Assembly (NCBI GenBank): GCA_013141115.1
Contig: JABFRP010000004.1
Coordinates: forward strand, 62,001-126,000
Direction: 5' to 3'
Source of the DNA: Ferruginibacter sp.
GTDB lineage: Bacteria > Bacteroidota > Bacteroidia > Chitinophagales > Chitinophagaceae
DNA length: 64,000 nt
The notes under the pieces were generated by a model. The model did no database searches and was not told the origin of the DNA. It worked only from the letters and a program-made list of their open reading frames with translations. Below, piece after piece: positions 8,130 through 16,093 of the stretch (its first letter is position 1; every line of letters begins with the position of its first letter). The translations under genes were made by a program, and so were the position numbers.

Positions 8130-9503
8130 TTATTCAACAGGTTTTAGTTTTGCTGTAAAATGTCTTAGTGTTGGCGCTTCTTCAAAAATCTTCAATCCTT
8201 TTATTTCACTTCTGTTTTCAAATACTTCAATAATTACTTCAGCTACATAATCAATATGGCTTTGTGTATACACTCTTCTTGGAATGGCTAAACGCACCAA
8301 CTCTAATTGTGCAGGGATCATTTTTTTATGCTCATCATATTTTCCAAACATCAGCGAGCCAATCTCTACGCTGCGAATACCTCCATGTAAATACAATGCA
8401 CTAACCAAAGCCTGCCCGGGATATTGCTCAACAGGAATATGTGCAAGAAATTCTTTTGCATCCAGATAAACGGCATGTCCACCGGCAGGTTGCATTACCG
8501 GCACACCGGCAGCAATTAATTTATTGGTGAGGTATTCAATACTTCGGATACGATATTGCAAGTAATGTTCATCAAGTACTTCGTTCAGTCCAATTGCAAT
8601 GGCTTCAAGATCCCTGCCAGCAAGGCCGCCGTAAGTAGGAAAGCCTTCCGTCATAATTAAAAGATTGCGGCATTGCTGTGCCAGCTCTTCATTGCGCATT
8701 GCCAAAAAACCACCAATATTTGCAAAGGCATCTTTCTTTGCGCTCATGGTACAACCATCGGCGTAAGAAAACAATTCCCTGGCAATTTCTCTTACTGATT
8801 TATTGGCGTAACCTTTTTCACGTAGTTTTATAAAGTAGGAATTTTCTGCAAACCTGCAGGCATCAATAAATAGCGGAATGTTATTTTCGGTGCATATTTT
8901 TTTTACTTCTCTTATATTTTGCATACTTACCGGCTGGCCGCCACCCGAATTATTGGTTACAGTGATAATGCATAATGGGATATTAGCAGCGCCTTTTTTT
9001 TCAATGATTTTTTTTAACACATCCGTATCCATATTTCCTTTAAATGGAGCAGGAATAGCGGGGTGTTTTCCTTCTTCACAAATACAATCTATTCCTTCGG
9101 CACCGGAAAATTCTATGTTGGCTCTTGTGGTGTCAAACAAAGTATTGCTCACAAAATATTTACCTTTGCCACCCAGTATGCTGAATAATATTTTTTCTGC
9201 TGCCCTTCCCTGGTGAGTGGGAATAACCAATGGCATTCCGGTGATATGCTGTACTGTTTCTTCAAAACGAAAAAAGCTGGGGCTACCGGCATAAGACTCA
9301 TCTCCCTGCATTATGCCTGCCCATTGATTACTACTCATAGCGCTGGTGCCGCTGTCGGTTAATAAATCAATCAGCACATCTTTGGAGTGAATAAGAAAAG
9401 GATTAAAAAAAGCGCTTTCTAAAATGTTTTGACGCTCTTCTTTTGTGTTGAAATAAATAGGTTCAACAGACTTTATTCTGAACGGTTCTATGATCGTTTT
9501 CAT
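8130..9503 (-). CDS. tnaA: Tryptophanase (tryptophan indole-lyase)
   Basis: A 457-residue PLP enzyme converting tryptophan to indole, pyruvate and ammonia. Lys257 (TMSAKKDAFANIGG) is the PLP lysine, and Asp214/Arg217 (IDACRF) fit the cofactor pocket. The segment RSVEIGSLMFGK replaces the tyrosine phenol-lyase MERG motif, and His448 in LRHFTAKLK matches the His463 found in E. coli tryptophanase, so the tryptophan assignment is well supported. It is the first gene of a two-gene operon with tpl. No aromatic amino acid permease (tnaB/tutB) is next to it. A 28-codon ORF containing one Trp codon lies 66 nt upstream and may be a TnaC-like regulatory leader. Confidence 0.9.
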   Translation of the reverse strand: MKTIIEPFRIKSVEPIYFNTKEERQNILESAFFNPFLIHSKDVLIDLLTDSGTSAMSSNQWAGIMQGDESYAGSPSFFRFEETVQHITGMPLVIPTHQGRAAEKILFSILGGKGKYFVSNTLFDTTRANIEFSGAEGIDCICEEGKHPAIPAPFKGNMDTDVLKKIIEKKGAANIPLCIITVTNNSGGGQPVSMQNIREVKKICTENNIPLFIDACRFAENSYFIKLREKGYANKSVREIARELFSYADGCTMSAKKDAFANIGGFLAMRNEELAQQCRNLLIMTEGFPTYGGLAGRDLEAIAIGLNEVLDEHYLQYRIRSIEYLTNKLIAAGVPVMQPAGGHAVYLDAKEFLAHIPVEQYPGQALVSALYLHGGIRSVEIGSLMFGKYDEHKKMIPAQLELVRLAIPRRVYTQSHIDYVAEVIIEVFENRSEIKGLKIFEEAPTLRHFTAKLKPVE

Positions 9504-9569
9504 ACAATAAATTATTTGCTTAAAAAGCAGGTTAAAAAAGTAAATAGAAATAAAAAGGAGAGGAGGGGA

Positions 9570-9656
9570 CTAAGAAGGCCTGCTGATGATATTTTTCCAG
9601 AGATTCATATGGCAAACATCGTATACATTATGCAGAATGAAAATGATTTTGGTCAT
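9570..9656 (-). CDS. Candidate TnaC-like leader peptide upstream of tnaA
   Basis: A 28-codon ORF on the same strand as tnaA, too short for ordinary gene calling. It has a single Trp codon (residue 20) in the segment LWKNIISRPS, with Pro27 just before the stop. E. coli TnaC is 24 residues with one Trp in WFNID and ends in Pro, so the W-x-N-I pattern and Pro-stop ending are similar, although the essential Asp of TnaC is absent. Directly after the stop the transcript has 41 nt (9569 down to 9529) without G and with 13 C, like a Rho loading site. This is inference from position and layout. Confidence 0.35.
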   Translation of the reverse strand: MTKIIFILHNVYDVCHMNLWKNIISRPS

Positions 9657-9734
9657 AAGGGGTTGTAAATTTAATAAACGGTATTTTTGTACAGGTATAT
9701 TTATTTAAATAAAACCAAGTATTACAATTTATAA

Positions 9735-10490
9735 ATGCCTTTTACTTTTTCACACCCGGCAATTGTATTGCCATTTTATAATTCAAAAAAGAATCCCTTT
9801 TCTGTAACCGGGCTGGTGGTTGGGAGTGTGGTACCCGATTTTGAGTTTTTACTTCAGCTAAAAGAATCTGCATATTTTGGCCATACCTGGATGGGGCTTA
9901 TTGCTTTTAATATTCCATTTGCAGTATTGCTCAGTTTTGTTTTTCACCAGGTGGTCAAAAATTCATTAGTATCGCATTTGCCCCAATGTTTACGGGAAAG
10001 ATTTTCTGTTTTTGCAGTATTTGACTGGAGGAGGTATTTTCTTAAAAATAAAATGCGGTTTTTTGTATCTGTATTATGTGGAATTCTTTCTCATTTTTTA
10101 TTGGATGCCTTTACGCACCGGGATGGTTTTTTTACTACGATGCACCCCCTTTTTTATACTGAAATTGTATTTTCTATATTAAGATTACCTGTGTATTATA
10201 TTTTACAACTGGCTACTTCTTTGCTTGGCGCTTTATATATTTTATGGTTCATCTTTAAAATGGAAAGAAATAGTGATTTGCTGAAAAGAAGTTATATGTT
10301 GGTTTACTGGGCAGGTTTAATACTAATGACAATTACTATTCTTTCAGTAAGGTTATTGGTTAGAAAAGAAAGAGAAAGTTTTGAAGATATAATAATTGCC
10401 TGCATTGGCAGTTTTTTGTATGCACTCGTTATTGTGTCTTTATTTTACTTTAGAAAAATGGGTGTAAATAAAAAATCCCCCAATATTTAA
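9735..10490 (+). CDS. DUF4184-family integral membrane protein
   Basis: A 251-residue polytopic membrane protein recognised as DUF4184 from the opening MPFTFSHPAIVLPF, the motif GSVVPDFEF (about residues 31-39) and the GHTWMG and HFLLDAFTHRDG segments. About six hydrophobic segments are visible, and the His/Asp-rich motifs recall metal-dependent membrane hydrolases of the YdjM/LexA-binding type, but no activity is established. It is transcribed divergently from tnaA with a 231-bp spacer that holds the tna leader candidate. It appears to be a single-gene unit, closed by the hairpin overlapping its stop. Confidence 0.75.
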   Translation: MPFTFSHPAIVLPFYNSKKNPFSVTGLVVGSVVPDFEFLLQLKESAYFGHTWMGLIAFNIPFAVLLSFVFHQVVKNSLVSHLPQCLRERFSVFAVFDWRRYFLKNKMRFFVSVLCGILSHFLLDAFTHRDGFFTTMHPLFYTEIVFSILRLPVYYILQLATSLLGALYILWFIFKMERNSDLLKRSYMLVYWAGLILMTITILSVRLLVRKERESFEDIIIACIGSFLYALVIVSLFYFRKMGVNKKSPNI

Positions 10491-10505
10491 TTGGAGGATT
10501 TTTTA
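10471..10505. terminator. Bidirectional Rho-independent terminator
   Basis: AAAAATCC-type arm at 10471-10484 pairs with the arm ending in GGATTTTT at about 10490-10505, with one mismatch, A and T runs on either side. It overlaps the stop of the DUF4184 gene and faces the 3' end of the convergent DEAD-box helicase gene. Confidence 0.8.
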
Positions 10506-10520
10506 TAAAATCTAAAAAAA

Positions 10521-12266
10521 TTATCTGAAACTCCTTCTCTCTTTTGGAGCGTAGGTTCTTTTTCTTTCTCTTCCACCACCAGCATTACCTTCATCATTGG
10601 GGCGTTTAAAACCACCATCTGCTTCATTCATACGGATAGTGCGGTTGTTGTAACGTTTGCCATCAATAGCGGTGATCATTCTGCCTGCTTCGGCTTTATC
10701 AATTTCTATCCAGCTATTCATATCTCTCATATCAATCTTACCCAACACTTCCTTCTTCAAATTACTTTCATCTAAAATAAATTGTAAAAAACTGGCTTTG
10801 TAAAAACCATCCTTTGTACCAAGGTTAATGAACAACCTGGTGTAACCGCTGTCGCGCCTGTTAAAATCAGTACGTTCTTTCCTGCTACCGTCTCTTGCTT
10901 CGCCGCTGGCAGATGGTTGCCTTCTGTCGCTGCGTATATCGCTTCTGTTAAGGTCTTCGGCGTTTTCGTAATATTTTAAAAAGTGGTTAAATTCTAAAGA
11001 GGCTACTCTTTGCAATACTTCTTCTTTAGTAACGGAAGCAAATTTTTCCATCAGGTCGGGCATATAAGTTTCATAATCGCCACTGCTTACATCAGCCTGC
11101 ATTAAAGTATCCATAAAATGGAAGAACTGTTTGCGGCAAACATCTTTACCAGATGGTACATCAACTTTATGAAATTGTGCATTGATCATTCTTTCAAGAG
11201 ATTTTATCTTGAAAGTTTCTCTTGTATGGCAAATAGAAAGACAAATACCTGTTTTACCAGCACGTCCGGTACGGCCGCTTCTATGGGTGTACACTTCCAT
11301 ATCATCAGGTAATTCAAAATTGATAACATGCGTTACGCCATCAACATCTATACCTCTTGCAGCAACATCTGTTGCAATTAATAATTGTAAACTCTTTGTA
11401 CGAAAGCGCCCCATTACCTTATCTCTTTGTTGTTGCGTAAGGTCGCCATGTAATGCTTCAATCTCGTAGCCGGCTTTTGCCAAACGTTCGCCTATTTCCT
11501 GTGCATCAATTTTAGTACGGGTAAAAATTATACCATACATGCCGGGATTAAAATCGATCAATCTTTTTAATGCTTCGTAACGATGTTGTTGTGGCACCAC
11601 AAAATACTGGTGATCGATATTTACGTTACCGCTGTTCTTTTTACCAACAGTAATTTCTTTCGGGGTTTCCATGTAGTTTTTGCTGATAGCTCTAACTTCT
11701 GGTGGCATGGTAGCACTAAATAACCAAATGCTTTCTCTGTTGATGGTATTCTTCAATACAAAATCAATATCATCCCTAAAACCCATGTTCAGCATTTCAT
11801 CAGCCTCATCCAGCACTACATACTTTACTTTTTGCAGGTCAATGGCTTTTCTTTCAATAAGGTCAATTAACCTTCCGGGGGTTGCCACTACAATTTGCAC
11901 TCCTTTTTTAAGGTTGCGTATTTGCATGGTGATAGAGGCTCCGCCATATACTGCTTCAGTAAAAATATTCTTACTGTGTTTTTTAAATTTTTCCAGATCA
12001 TTGGTTATTTGCAAACACAATTCTCTTGTTGGGCAAACCACCAGCGCCTGTGCATGGCGTTCTGTGGGATCTATTAATTGCAACAATGGTAAACCAAAGG
12101 CGGCAGTTTTACCGGTACCGGTTTGTGCAAGGCCGATAAAATCGGTTGTGCCAGATAATAAAATAGGAATGGCCTTTTCCTGTATTTCACTAGGTTTTTC
12201 AAATCCCAGATCGGCAACAGCTTGTACCAAATGTTCGTTTAAGCCTAAGGCTTCAAATGCATTCAT
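10521..12266 (-). CDS. deaD: DEAD-box ATP-dependent RNA helicase with DbpA-type RNA-binding domain
   Basis: A 581-residue DeaD/CsdA-like helicase that remodels RNA, typically in ribosome assembly and at low temperature. Helicase motifs run in order: Q motif (GFEKPSEIQEKAIP), motif I AQTGTGKTAAFG, motif Ia PTRELC, motif II DEAD in VLDEADEMLN, motif III SAT, motif V ATDVAARGIDV and motif VI HRSGRTGRAG. Residues about 470-550 form a DbpA-like RNA-recognition domain (RLFINLGTKDGFYKASFLQFI), followed by a basic, Gly/Arg-rich tail (GGGRERKRTYAPKERRSFR). A long structured leader precedes it, which suggests post-transcriptional or cold-dependent control. Confidence 0.93.
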   Translation of the reverse strand: MNAFEALGLNEHLVQAVADLGFEKPSEIQEKAIPILLSGTTDFIGLAQTGTGKTAAFGLPLLQLIDPTERHAQALVVCPTRELCLQITNDLEKFKKHSKNIFTEAVYGGASITMQIRNLKKGVQIVVATPGRLIDLIERKAIDLQKVKYVVLDEADEMLNMGFRDDIDFVLKNTINRESIWLFSATMPPEVRAISKNYMETPKEITVGKKNSGNVNIDHQYFVVPQQHRYEALKRLIDFNPGMYGIIFTRTKIDAQEIGERLAKAGYEIEALHGDLTQQQRDKVMGRFRTKSLQLLIATDVAARGIDVDGVTHVINFELPDDMEVYTHRSGRTGRAGKTGICLSICHTRETFKIKSLERMINAQFHKVDVPSGKDVCRKQFFHFMDTLMQADVSSGDYETYMPDLMEKFASVTKEEVLQRVASLEFNHFLKYYENAEDLNRSDIRSDRRQPSASGEARDGSRKERTDFNRRDSGYTRLFINLGTKDGFYKASFLQFILDESNLKKEVLGKIDMRDMNSWIEIDKAEAGRMITAIDGKRYNNRTIRMNEADGGFKRPNDEGNAGGGRERKRTYAPKERRSFR

Positions 12267-12466
12267 TTAAATTTGTTTTGTGATAGCCACATGTTTGTCC
12301 GGTATTCAATACCCGGTGTGTCATGCTTTGGCCGTTGGAGAACCCTGTTGGCTGCCACAATTTGGCGGCACCTTCAGCGGTTGTTAGTGAGTTCTGAAAT
12401 CTGATTGCAGCAATCCTCTTTCAACAGCAACTGAGCATGTCATGTAATTCTCAGTTATTAATAATG
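12267..12466 (-). ncRNA. Structured 5' leader of the helicase mRNA
   Basis: The 327 bp between the helicase and the next gene hold no ORF of note. If transcription starts from the -7 box at 12473-12480, the leader is about 200 nt and contains four hairpins: arms at 12431-12437/12452-12458 (7 bp), 12403-12408/12410-12415 (GATTGC/GCAATC), 12351-12356/12364-12369 (GC-rich, one wobble) and 12299-12305/12309-12316 (CCGG with a bulge). Such a series is more than expected by chance in AT-rich DNA and suggests a cis-regulatory RNA, perhaps an autoregulatory or cold-responsive leader. Confidence 0.4.
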
Positions 12467-12472
12467 GGCGCA

Positions 12473-12480
12473 AAGGTATG
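12473..12480 (-). promoter_or_regulatory. -7 promoter box for the helicase
   Basis: TACCTTTG on the minus strand matches the Bacteroidota -7 consensus TAnnTTTG. About 19 bp further upstream is GTTG, a partial match to the -33 TTTG element. Confidence 0.5.
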
Positions 12481-12593
12481 GTTTTTATTGGGCAAAACAA
12501 CTTTAATGTTAAACTTTACCCTTAATGGCCTCGTTTTATTGCTTAGTTAAACTATTTTTGAGTTACTAAGTCTTATCAAACTTATCGAATTGT

Positions 12594-13601
12594 ATGCAAA
12601 AATTTTATCTTCTGTTTTTTCTGGTCATTTTGAGTAATTCGGCGGCAATAGCACAAATAGATTCTCTTTCTGCAAAAGACAAAGCGATGCTGGATTCGAT
12701 GATGGCTAATGACGAGTTTTTAAAACTGATGCAGGAAAAAGAAAAAAATTCTGTAGATATAAGTGTAGGTGTTGGTAATGGAGCTTTTAGTGCCCACAAT
12801 AATGCAGCCAATGCTACCGGAATAATCAATCAACTCATTTTTACACCATCGGTTATTTATCGTATAAAAAACGGGTTTAGTTTTGGATTAACAGGCTTTT
12901 TAACAGACAATAGTGCAGGTAAAACAGAATTATATCAAACAGGAATTAATGGGGCCTACGATTATTATGGAAAAAAGATAACAGCCGGAATTTCATATAC
13001 GAGGTATGTAAGTGATAGGAATAAATACAATAGTAAATCGTTGTATCAAAATGATATTTATGGGTATTTAAAAAGGGCGAAGGGGATTTTGCAACCGGGG
13101 CTATCAGCAGGTTTTGCAAACGGAAAATATAAGGAAGTGGTTTTTAGAAGTGAATTAGTAACCTATCCTATTCCATTGTCTATTCCACGCCGGGATACAA
13201 CAGTGCTTATATCTGGCTATGATTCTACAGACAATGCATCAAGCTACTTTTCCGTTTCCGCAAATGTGTCACATGATTTTAGTTTTTATAAAATATTTTC
13301 TAAAGATGACGAATTTGATTTTACCCCTACTTTGATTGTGAATTTTGGAAGTGATAAACTTACATTAACGCATACCAATAAAATATTTGACAGGTTGAGA
13401 TTGAAAAGGCTTCAAAATAAAAGGCAAGTAGAATCTACCAATAAATTTCAATTACAATCCGCTGCCGTATCTTTTGATTTTACTTACAGCATTGGTAAAT
13501 TCTTTTTGCAACCCAATCTTTATTTAGATTATTATTTACCAGAAACAACAGCTAACAGGTTGAGTACTATTTTTTCTGTTACGGCGGGAGTGTCGTTTTA
13601 A
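12594..13601 (+). CDS. Secreted outer-membrane beta-barrel-like protein of unknown function
   Basis: A 335-residue protein with a signal peptide (residues 1-20, cleavage after AIAQ). Residues 20-50 are charged and helical, and the rest alternates polar and hydrophobic residues with many Gly and aromatic positions (ISVGVGNGAFS, FSFGLTGFLTD, ITAGISYTRYV) as in outer-membrane beta strands, ending with a strand-like IFSVTAGVSF with terminal Phe. This points to a barrel in the outer membrane. No family is recognised. It is divergent from the helicase gene and is followed, 88 bp on, by another beta-barrel gene on the same strand. Confidence 0.55.
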   Translation: MQKFYLLFFLVILSNSAAIAQIDSLSAKDKAMLDSMMANDEFLKLMQEKEKNSVDISVGVGNGAFSAHNNAANATGIINQLIFTPSVIYRIKNGFSFGLTGFLTDNSAGKTELYQTGINGAYDYYGKKITAGISYTRYVSDRNKYNSKSLYQNDIYGYLKRAKGILQPGLSAGFANGKYKEVVFRSELVTYPIPLSIPRRDTTVLISGYDSTDNASSYFSVSANVSHDFSFYKIFSKDDEFDFTPTLIVNFGSDKLTLTHTNKIFDRLRLKRLQNKRQVESTNKFQLQSAAVSFDFTYSIGKFFLQPNLYLDYYLPETTANRLSTIFSVTAGVSF

Positions 13602-13689
13602 AAAATTGTCTTAACAAAAAATTAGATAACTACATATACCGTTGGCATATAACTTGGATGTTAAGGAGGTAACTAAACAACTTATAATT

Positions 13690-14268
13690 ATGAAAGCGAA
13701 ACTCTTATTAACAGCAGTAATTACCATTATCAGCATTGGTGCATTTGCACAAAGTTTTAAAATAGGTGCCAAAGGAGGTGCCACATTAAATAAAATGACC
13801 GGGCAAACTTTTGATGAAAAATTTACCTATGGTTACCATGTGGGTGGCTTTGTAACAATTGGCTTGGGTAAAAAATTTGCCATACAGCCCGAAGTATTAT
13901 TTAACCAGGTAAATATTGATACTTCAGACAAATTCAGTTCTGTATACCAGTTTAATAAATTAAATAGTGTTCAGTTAAAATATTTAACTATCCCAATATT
14001 ATTGAATTACAATGTAGGTAAATTGGTTTCACTGCAGGCGGGTCCCCAGTTTGGTATATTAATGAATAAGAGCAATACGTTTGTAGAAAACGGTAAAGAT
14101 GCTTTTAAAGGCGGCGACTTTAGTATGTTGGGTGGCGTGCAAATAAATGTTTCTCATTTTAGAGTGTATGGCCGTTATGCAATTGGTTTGAATAACTTGA
14201 ATGATATTGACAATAAAGATAAATGGAAGAATCAAAGTATTCAGTTGGGTGTAGGGCTTACTTTATAG
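13690..14268 (+). CDS. PorT-family outer-membrane beta-barrel protein
   Basis: A 192-residue small barrel of the Bacteroidota 'outer membrane protein beta-barrel/PorT' type. The open frame begins at a TTG at 13642, but the ATG at 13690 starts a clear signal peptide (MKAKLLLTAVITIISIGAFAQ) and is chosen. The mature part opens with FKIGAKGGATLNKMTG, a common family start, continues with YHVGGFVTIGLGKKFAIQPEVLFNQ, and ends IQLGVGLTL with strand periodicity. Function is not known beyond a likely envelope role. It ends 14 bp from the convergent tsaC gene, so the two transcripts must share or overlap their termination region. Confidence 0.72.
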   Translation: MKAKLLLTAVITIISIGAFAQSFKIGAKGGATLNKMTGQTFDEKFTYGYHVGGFVTIGLGKKFAIQPEVLFNQVNIDTSDKFSSVYQFNKLNSVQLKYLTIPILLNYNVGKLVSLQAGPQFGILMNKSNTFVENGKDAFKGGDFSMLGGVQINVSHFRVYGRYAIGLNNLNDIDNKDKWKNQSIQLGVGLTL

Positions 14269-14282
14269 GGAGTTAAAATATT

Positions 14283-14852
14283 TCAGGAACGTATGATGTG
14301 GAGAGAGCCATCAGCATTCCACTTTATAATAGCAGAAGGGCTTGATGGAGTTAAATCATCCTGGCGGTGTTGAACAATATAGTCAACACCGTTTTTTATT
14401 GCCACATCTATATCGGCAAAAATGGTTGGTGGCGGATAGCCGCTGATATTGGCTGAGGTGGAAACAACAGGCTGCCTGATTTTTTTAATGAGCTGTTTGC
14501 AAAATTCATCTTTTACAATACGGATAGCAATGCTGCCATCTGTATTAATTAAATTTTTAGCAAGGTTTATGGCACCTTGGTAAATTACGGTAGTGGGTTT
14601 GTGTATACCTTTTACATAGTCAAAAATTTTTGGGTTGGGTTCTGTAATGTAATTGGGTAAGTCCTGCTCATCAGCCAAAAGAATGATCATACTTTTTTCA
14701 TCGGTACGTTTTTTTAACTGGTAAATTTTAGCCACAGCATTTTCATTAGTGGCATCACAACCAATACCCCAAATGGTATCTGTAGGATAAAGCAACAGTC
14801 CGCCGTTTTGTAAAACTTTTACAGATTCTTCAATATCGGTGTTGAAAAGCAT
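14283..14852 (-). CDS. tsaC: Threonylcarbamoyl-AMP synthase (Sua5/YrdC/TsaC family)
   Basis: A 189-residue Sua5/YciO/YrdC protein that makes threonylcarbamoyl-AMP from threonine, bicarbonate and ATP for the t6A modification of ANN-decoding tRNAs. Supporting segments are GGLLLYPTDTIWGIGCDA (substrate-binding strand and loop), KIYQLKKRTDEKSM (the KxR...S region) and VVSTSANISGYPPP (SxN motif). Length corresponds to the YrdC domain alone, without the Sua5 C-terminal extension. It lies 3 bp downstream of the heptosyltransferase gene and probably shares its transcript. Tightly packed unrelated genes like this are common and do not imply a joint pathway. Confidence 0.9.
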   Translation of the reverse strand: MLFNTDIEESVKVLQNGGLLLYPTDTIWGIGCDATNENAVAKIYQLKKRTDEKSMIILLADEQDLPNYITEPNPKIFDYVKGIHKPTTVIYQGAINLAKNLINTDGSIAIRIVKDEFCKQLIKKIRQPVVSTSANISGYPPPTIFADIDVAIKNGVDYIVQHRQDDLTPSSPSAIIKWNADGSLHIIRS

Positions 14853-14855
14853 CAG

Positions 14856-15857
14856 TTACAACTTTTGTTTTTTTAATGCAGCAATTACCTGCTGTGTAAT
14901 TATATTTTCATCCAGGCGCAACAAACATTCAGGGGCACCGTAAACTTTACAAGTATTGCTGATGCAGGGTTCGCAAGGTAATTGCCCCAGGCGAATAATT
15001 GTTCTGTTGGTTTTATTGTAAGGTGCAGTATTGTTTTCGTTACCGGCACCAAATAAAACAACAGTGTGCGTACCTAATGCGTTGGCAACATGTGCCGGCC
15101 CGCTATCAGTGGTAAGCAGTACATTGGCCGAACGTAACAAAGTTATTAATTGAGGCAGGTTTGTTTTGTTGGCATTATTGGTAATGTTGACCTTGTTTTC
15201 AAGTGCATTGTACACTTCTTCCACAAATGCGGCTTCTTTATTGCTGCCTACTAAAATAATTTCTTCGCTAATATTTTTTCGTAGTGTATTTATAATGCTC
15301 ACCGCTTTTTCTTTGGGAAGCCTTCTGCTGCTTGCCTCCGAATTTATATTTACAATTAAAATATTTTTTCTTTCTACAGCTTCCGTGGCTAATTCAACAG
15401 GCGGTGTAGGTAAGCTGGTATTTAAAAATTGCTGTAGCAGATCAACATACTCTTCTGCACGGTGTAAGTTTTTTTTCTTTGGGTAAGCGTTAGTAAGTAG
15501 TACCGAGCGTAACTCTTTTTTGTAGCCCACTCTTTTTAATGCGCCAATGGCGTGGCCCATTACAGCCGATGAAATGGAATCGGGCAGGCAAAAGAAAATA
15601 TCGTATTTTTTTTGTTGGCGTATTTGTTTGCCAAATTTATAAGCGCCGGTTAATCCGGGGTATTCTTCCTTATTAAAAATAAAGCGCTGGCTATGGGTGG
15701 GGAAATAGTCCAATAAAAAATCAATACCTTTTTTTGCAATTACATCTATAGTAGCATGAGGATATAGCTGCTGCACCGCTTTTACAAAAGCTGTGCTCAT
15801 TACCATATCTCCCAACCAGTTGGGTAAGCGAATTAATATGTGTTGTGCCTGTTTCAA
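14856..15857 (-). CDS. waaF: Glycosyltransferase family 9, lipopolysaccharide heptosyltransferase II-like
   Basis: A 333-residue GT9 enzyme predicted to transfer ADP-heptose to the LPS inner core at the cytoplasmic face of the inner membrane. The start ILIRLPNWLGDMVMSTAFVKAVQQLYP is characteristic of WaaF (PNWxGD), and the C-terminal domain has LLTTDSGPAHVANALGTHTVVLFGAGNE, the GT9 nucleotide-sugar-binding motif. The CxxC-like PCEPCISNTCK region near the end is seen in many heptosyltransferases. It heads the leftward pair with tsaC. Exact acceptor specificity (heptose I, II or another residue) is not shown by the sequence. Confidence 0.85.
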   Translation of the reverse strand: MKQAQHILIRLPNWLGDMVMSTAFVKAVQQLYPHATIDVIAKKGIDFLLDYFPTHSQRFIFNKEEYPGLTGAYKFGKQIRQQKKYDIFFCLPDSISSAVMGHAIGALKRVGYKKELRSVLLTNAYPKKKNLHRAEEYVDLLQQFLNTSLPTPPVELATEAVERKNILIVNINSEASSRRLPKEKAVSIINTLRKNISEEIILVGSNKEAAFVEEVYNALENKVNITNNANKTNLPQLITLLRSANVLLTTDSGPAHVANALGTHTVVLFGAGNENNTAPYNKTNRTIIRLGQLPCEPCISNTCKVYGAPECLLRLDENIITQQVIAALKKQKL

Positions 15858-16070
15858 AATTAAATCCTAAAGTGTTTAGATGTGATCCGCCTTCGGCATC
15901 AGCCAAATAGTGGAGATAATTACCGGCTATTTAGAAATGAGTAGCAAATTGAAAGCGCTCAATAATGAGTTACCGTACAAGAGTGTCCTTCGTTCCTCAG
16001 GATAAACTCTGCCACTTCACCTAAATAGCAGTAAAAAAGCCCGGTTACAAAAATCAACTATTTTATTTAT

Positions 16071-16078
16071 TATGTTTG
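16071..16078 (+). promoter_or_regulatory. -7 promoter box for dapD
   Basis: TATGTTTG matches TAnnTTTG and places transcription start about 10 nt before the dapD ATG at 16094, so the leader is very short. No clear TTTG is seen at the expected -33 position. The 236-bp spacer 15858-16093 otherwise contains only degenerate repeat-like sequence. Confidence 0.5.
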
Positions 16079-16093
16079 CAAAAATTTTAAAAG

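Noticed and set aside
9429..9668. 79-codon ORF on the plus strand between tnaA and the DUF4184 gene
   Set aside because: Overlaps the tnaA start in antisense, has atypical composition and no motifs; the minus-strand leader candidate explains the region better.
11680..12270. 196-codon plus-strand ORF within the helicase gene
   Set aside because: Antisense shadow of a strongly conserved coding sequence; composition (Cys/Ser/Ile-rich) is typical of such shadows.
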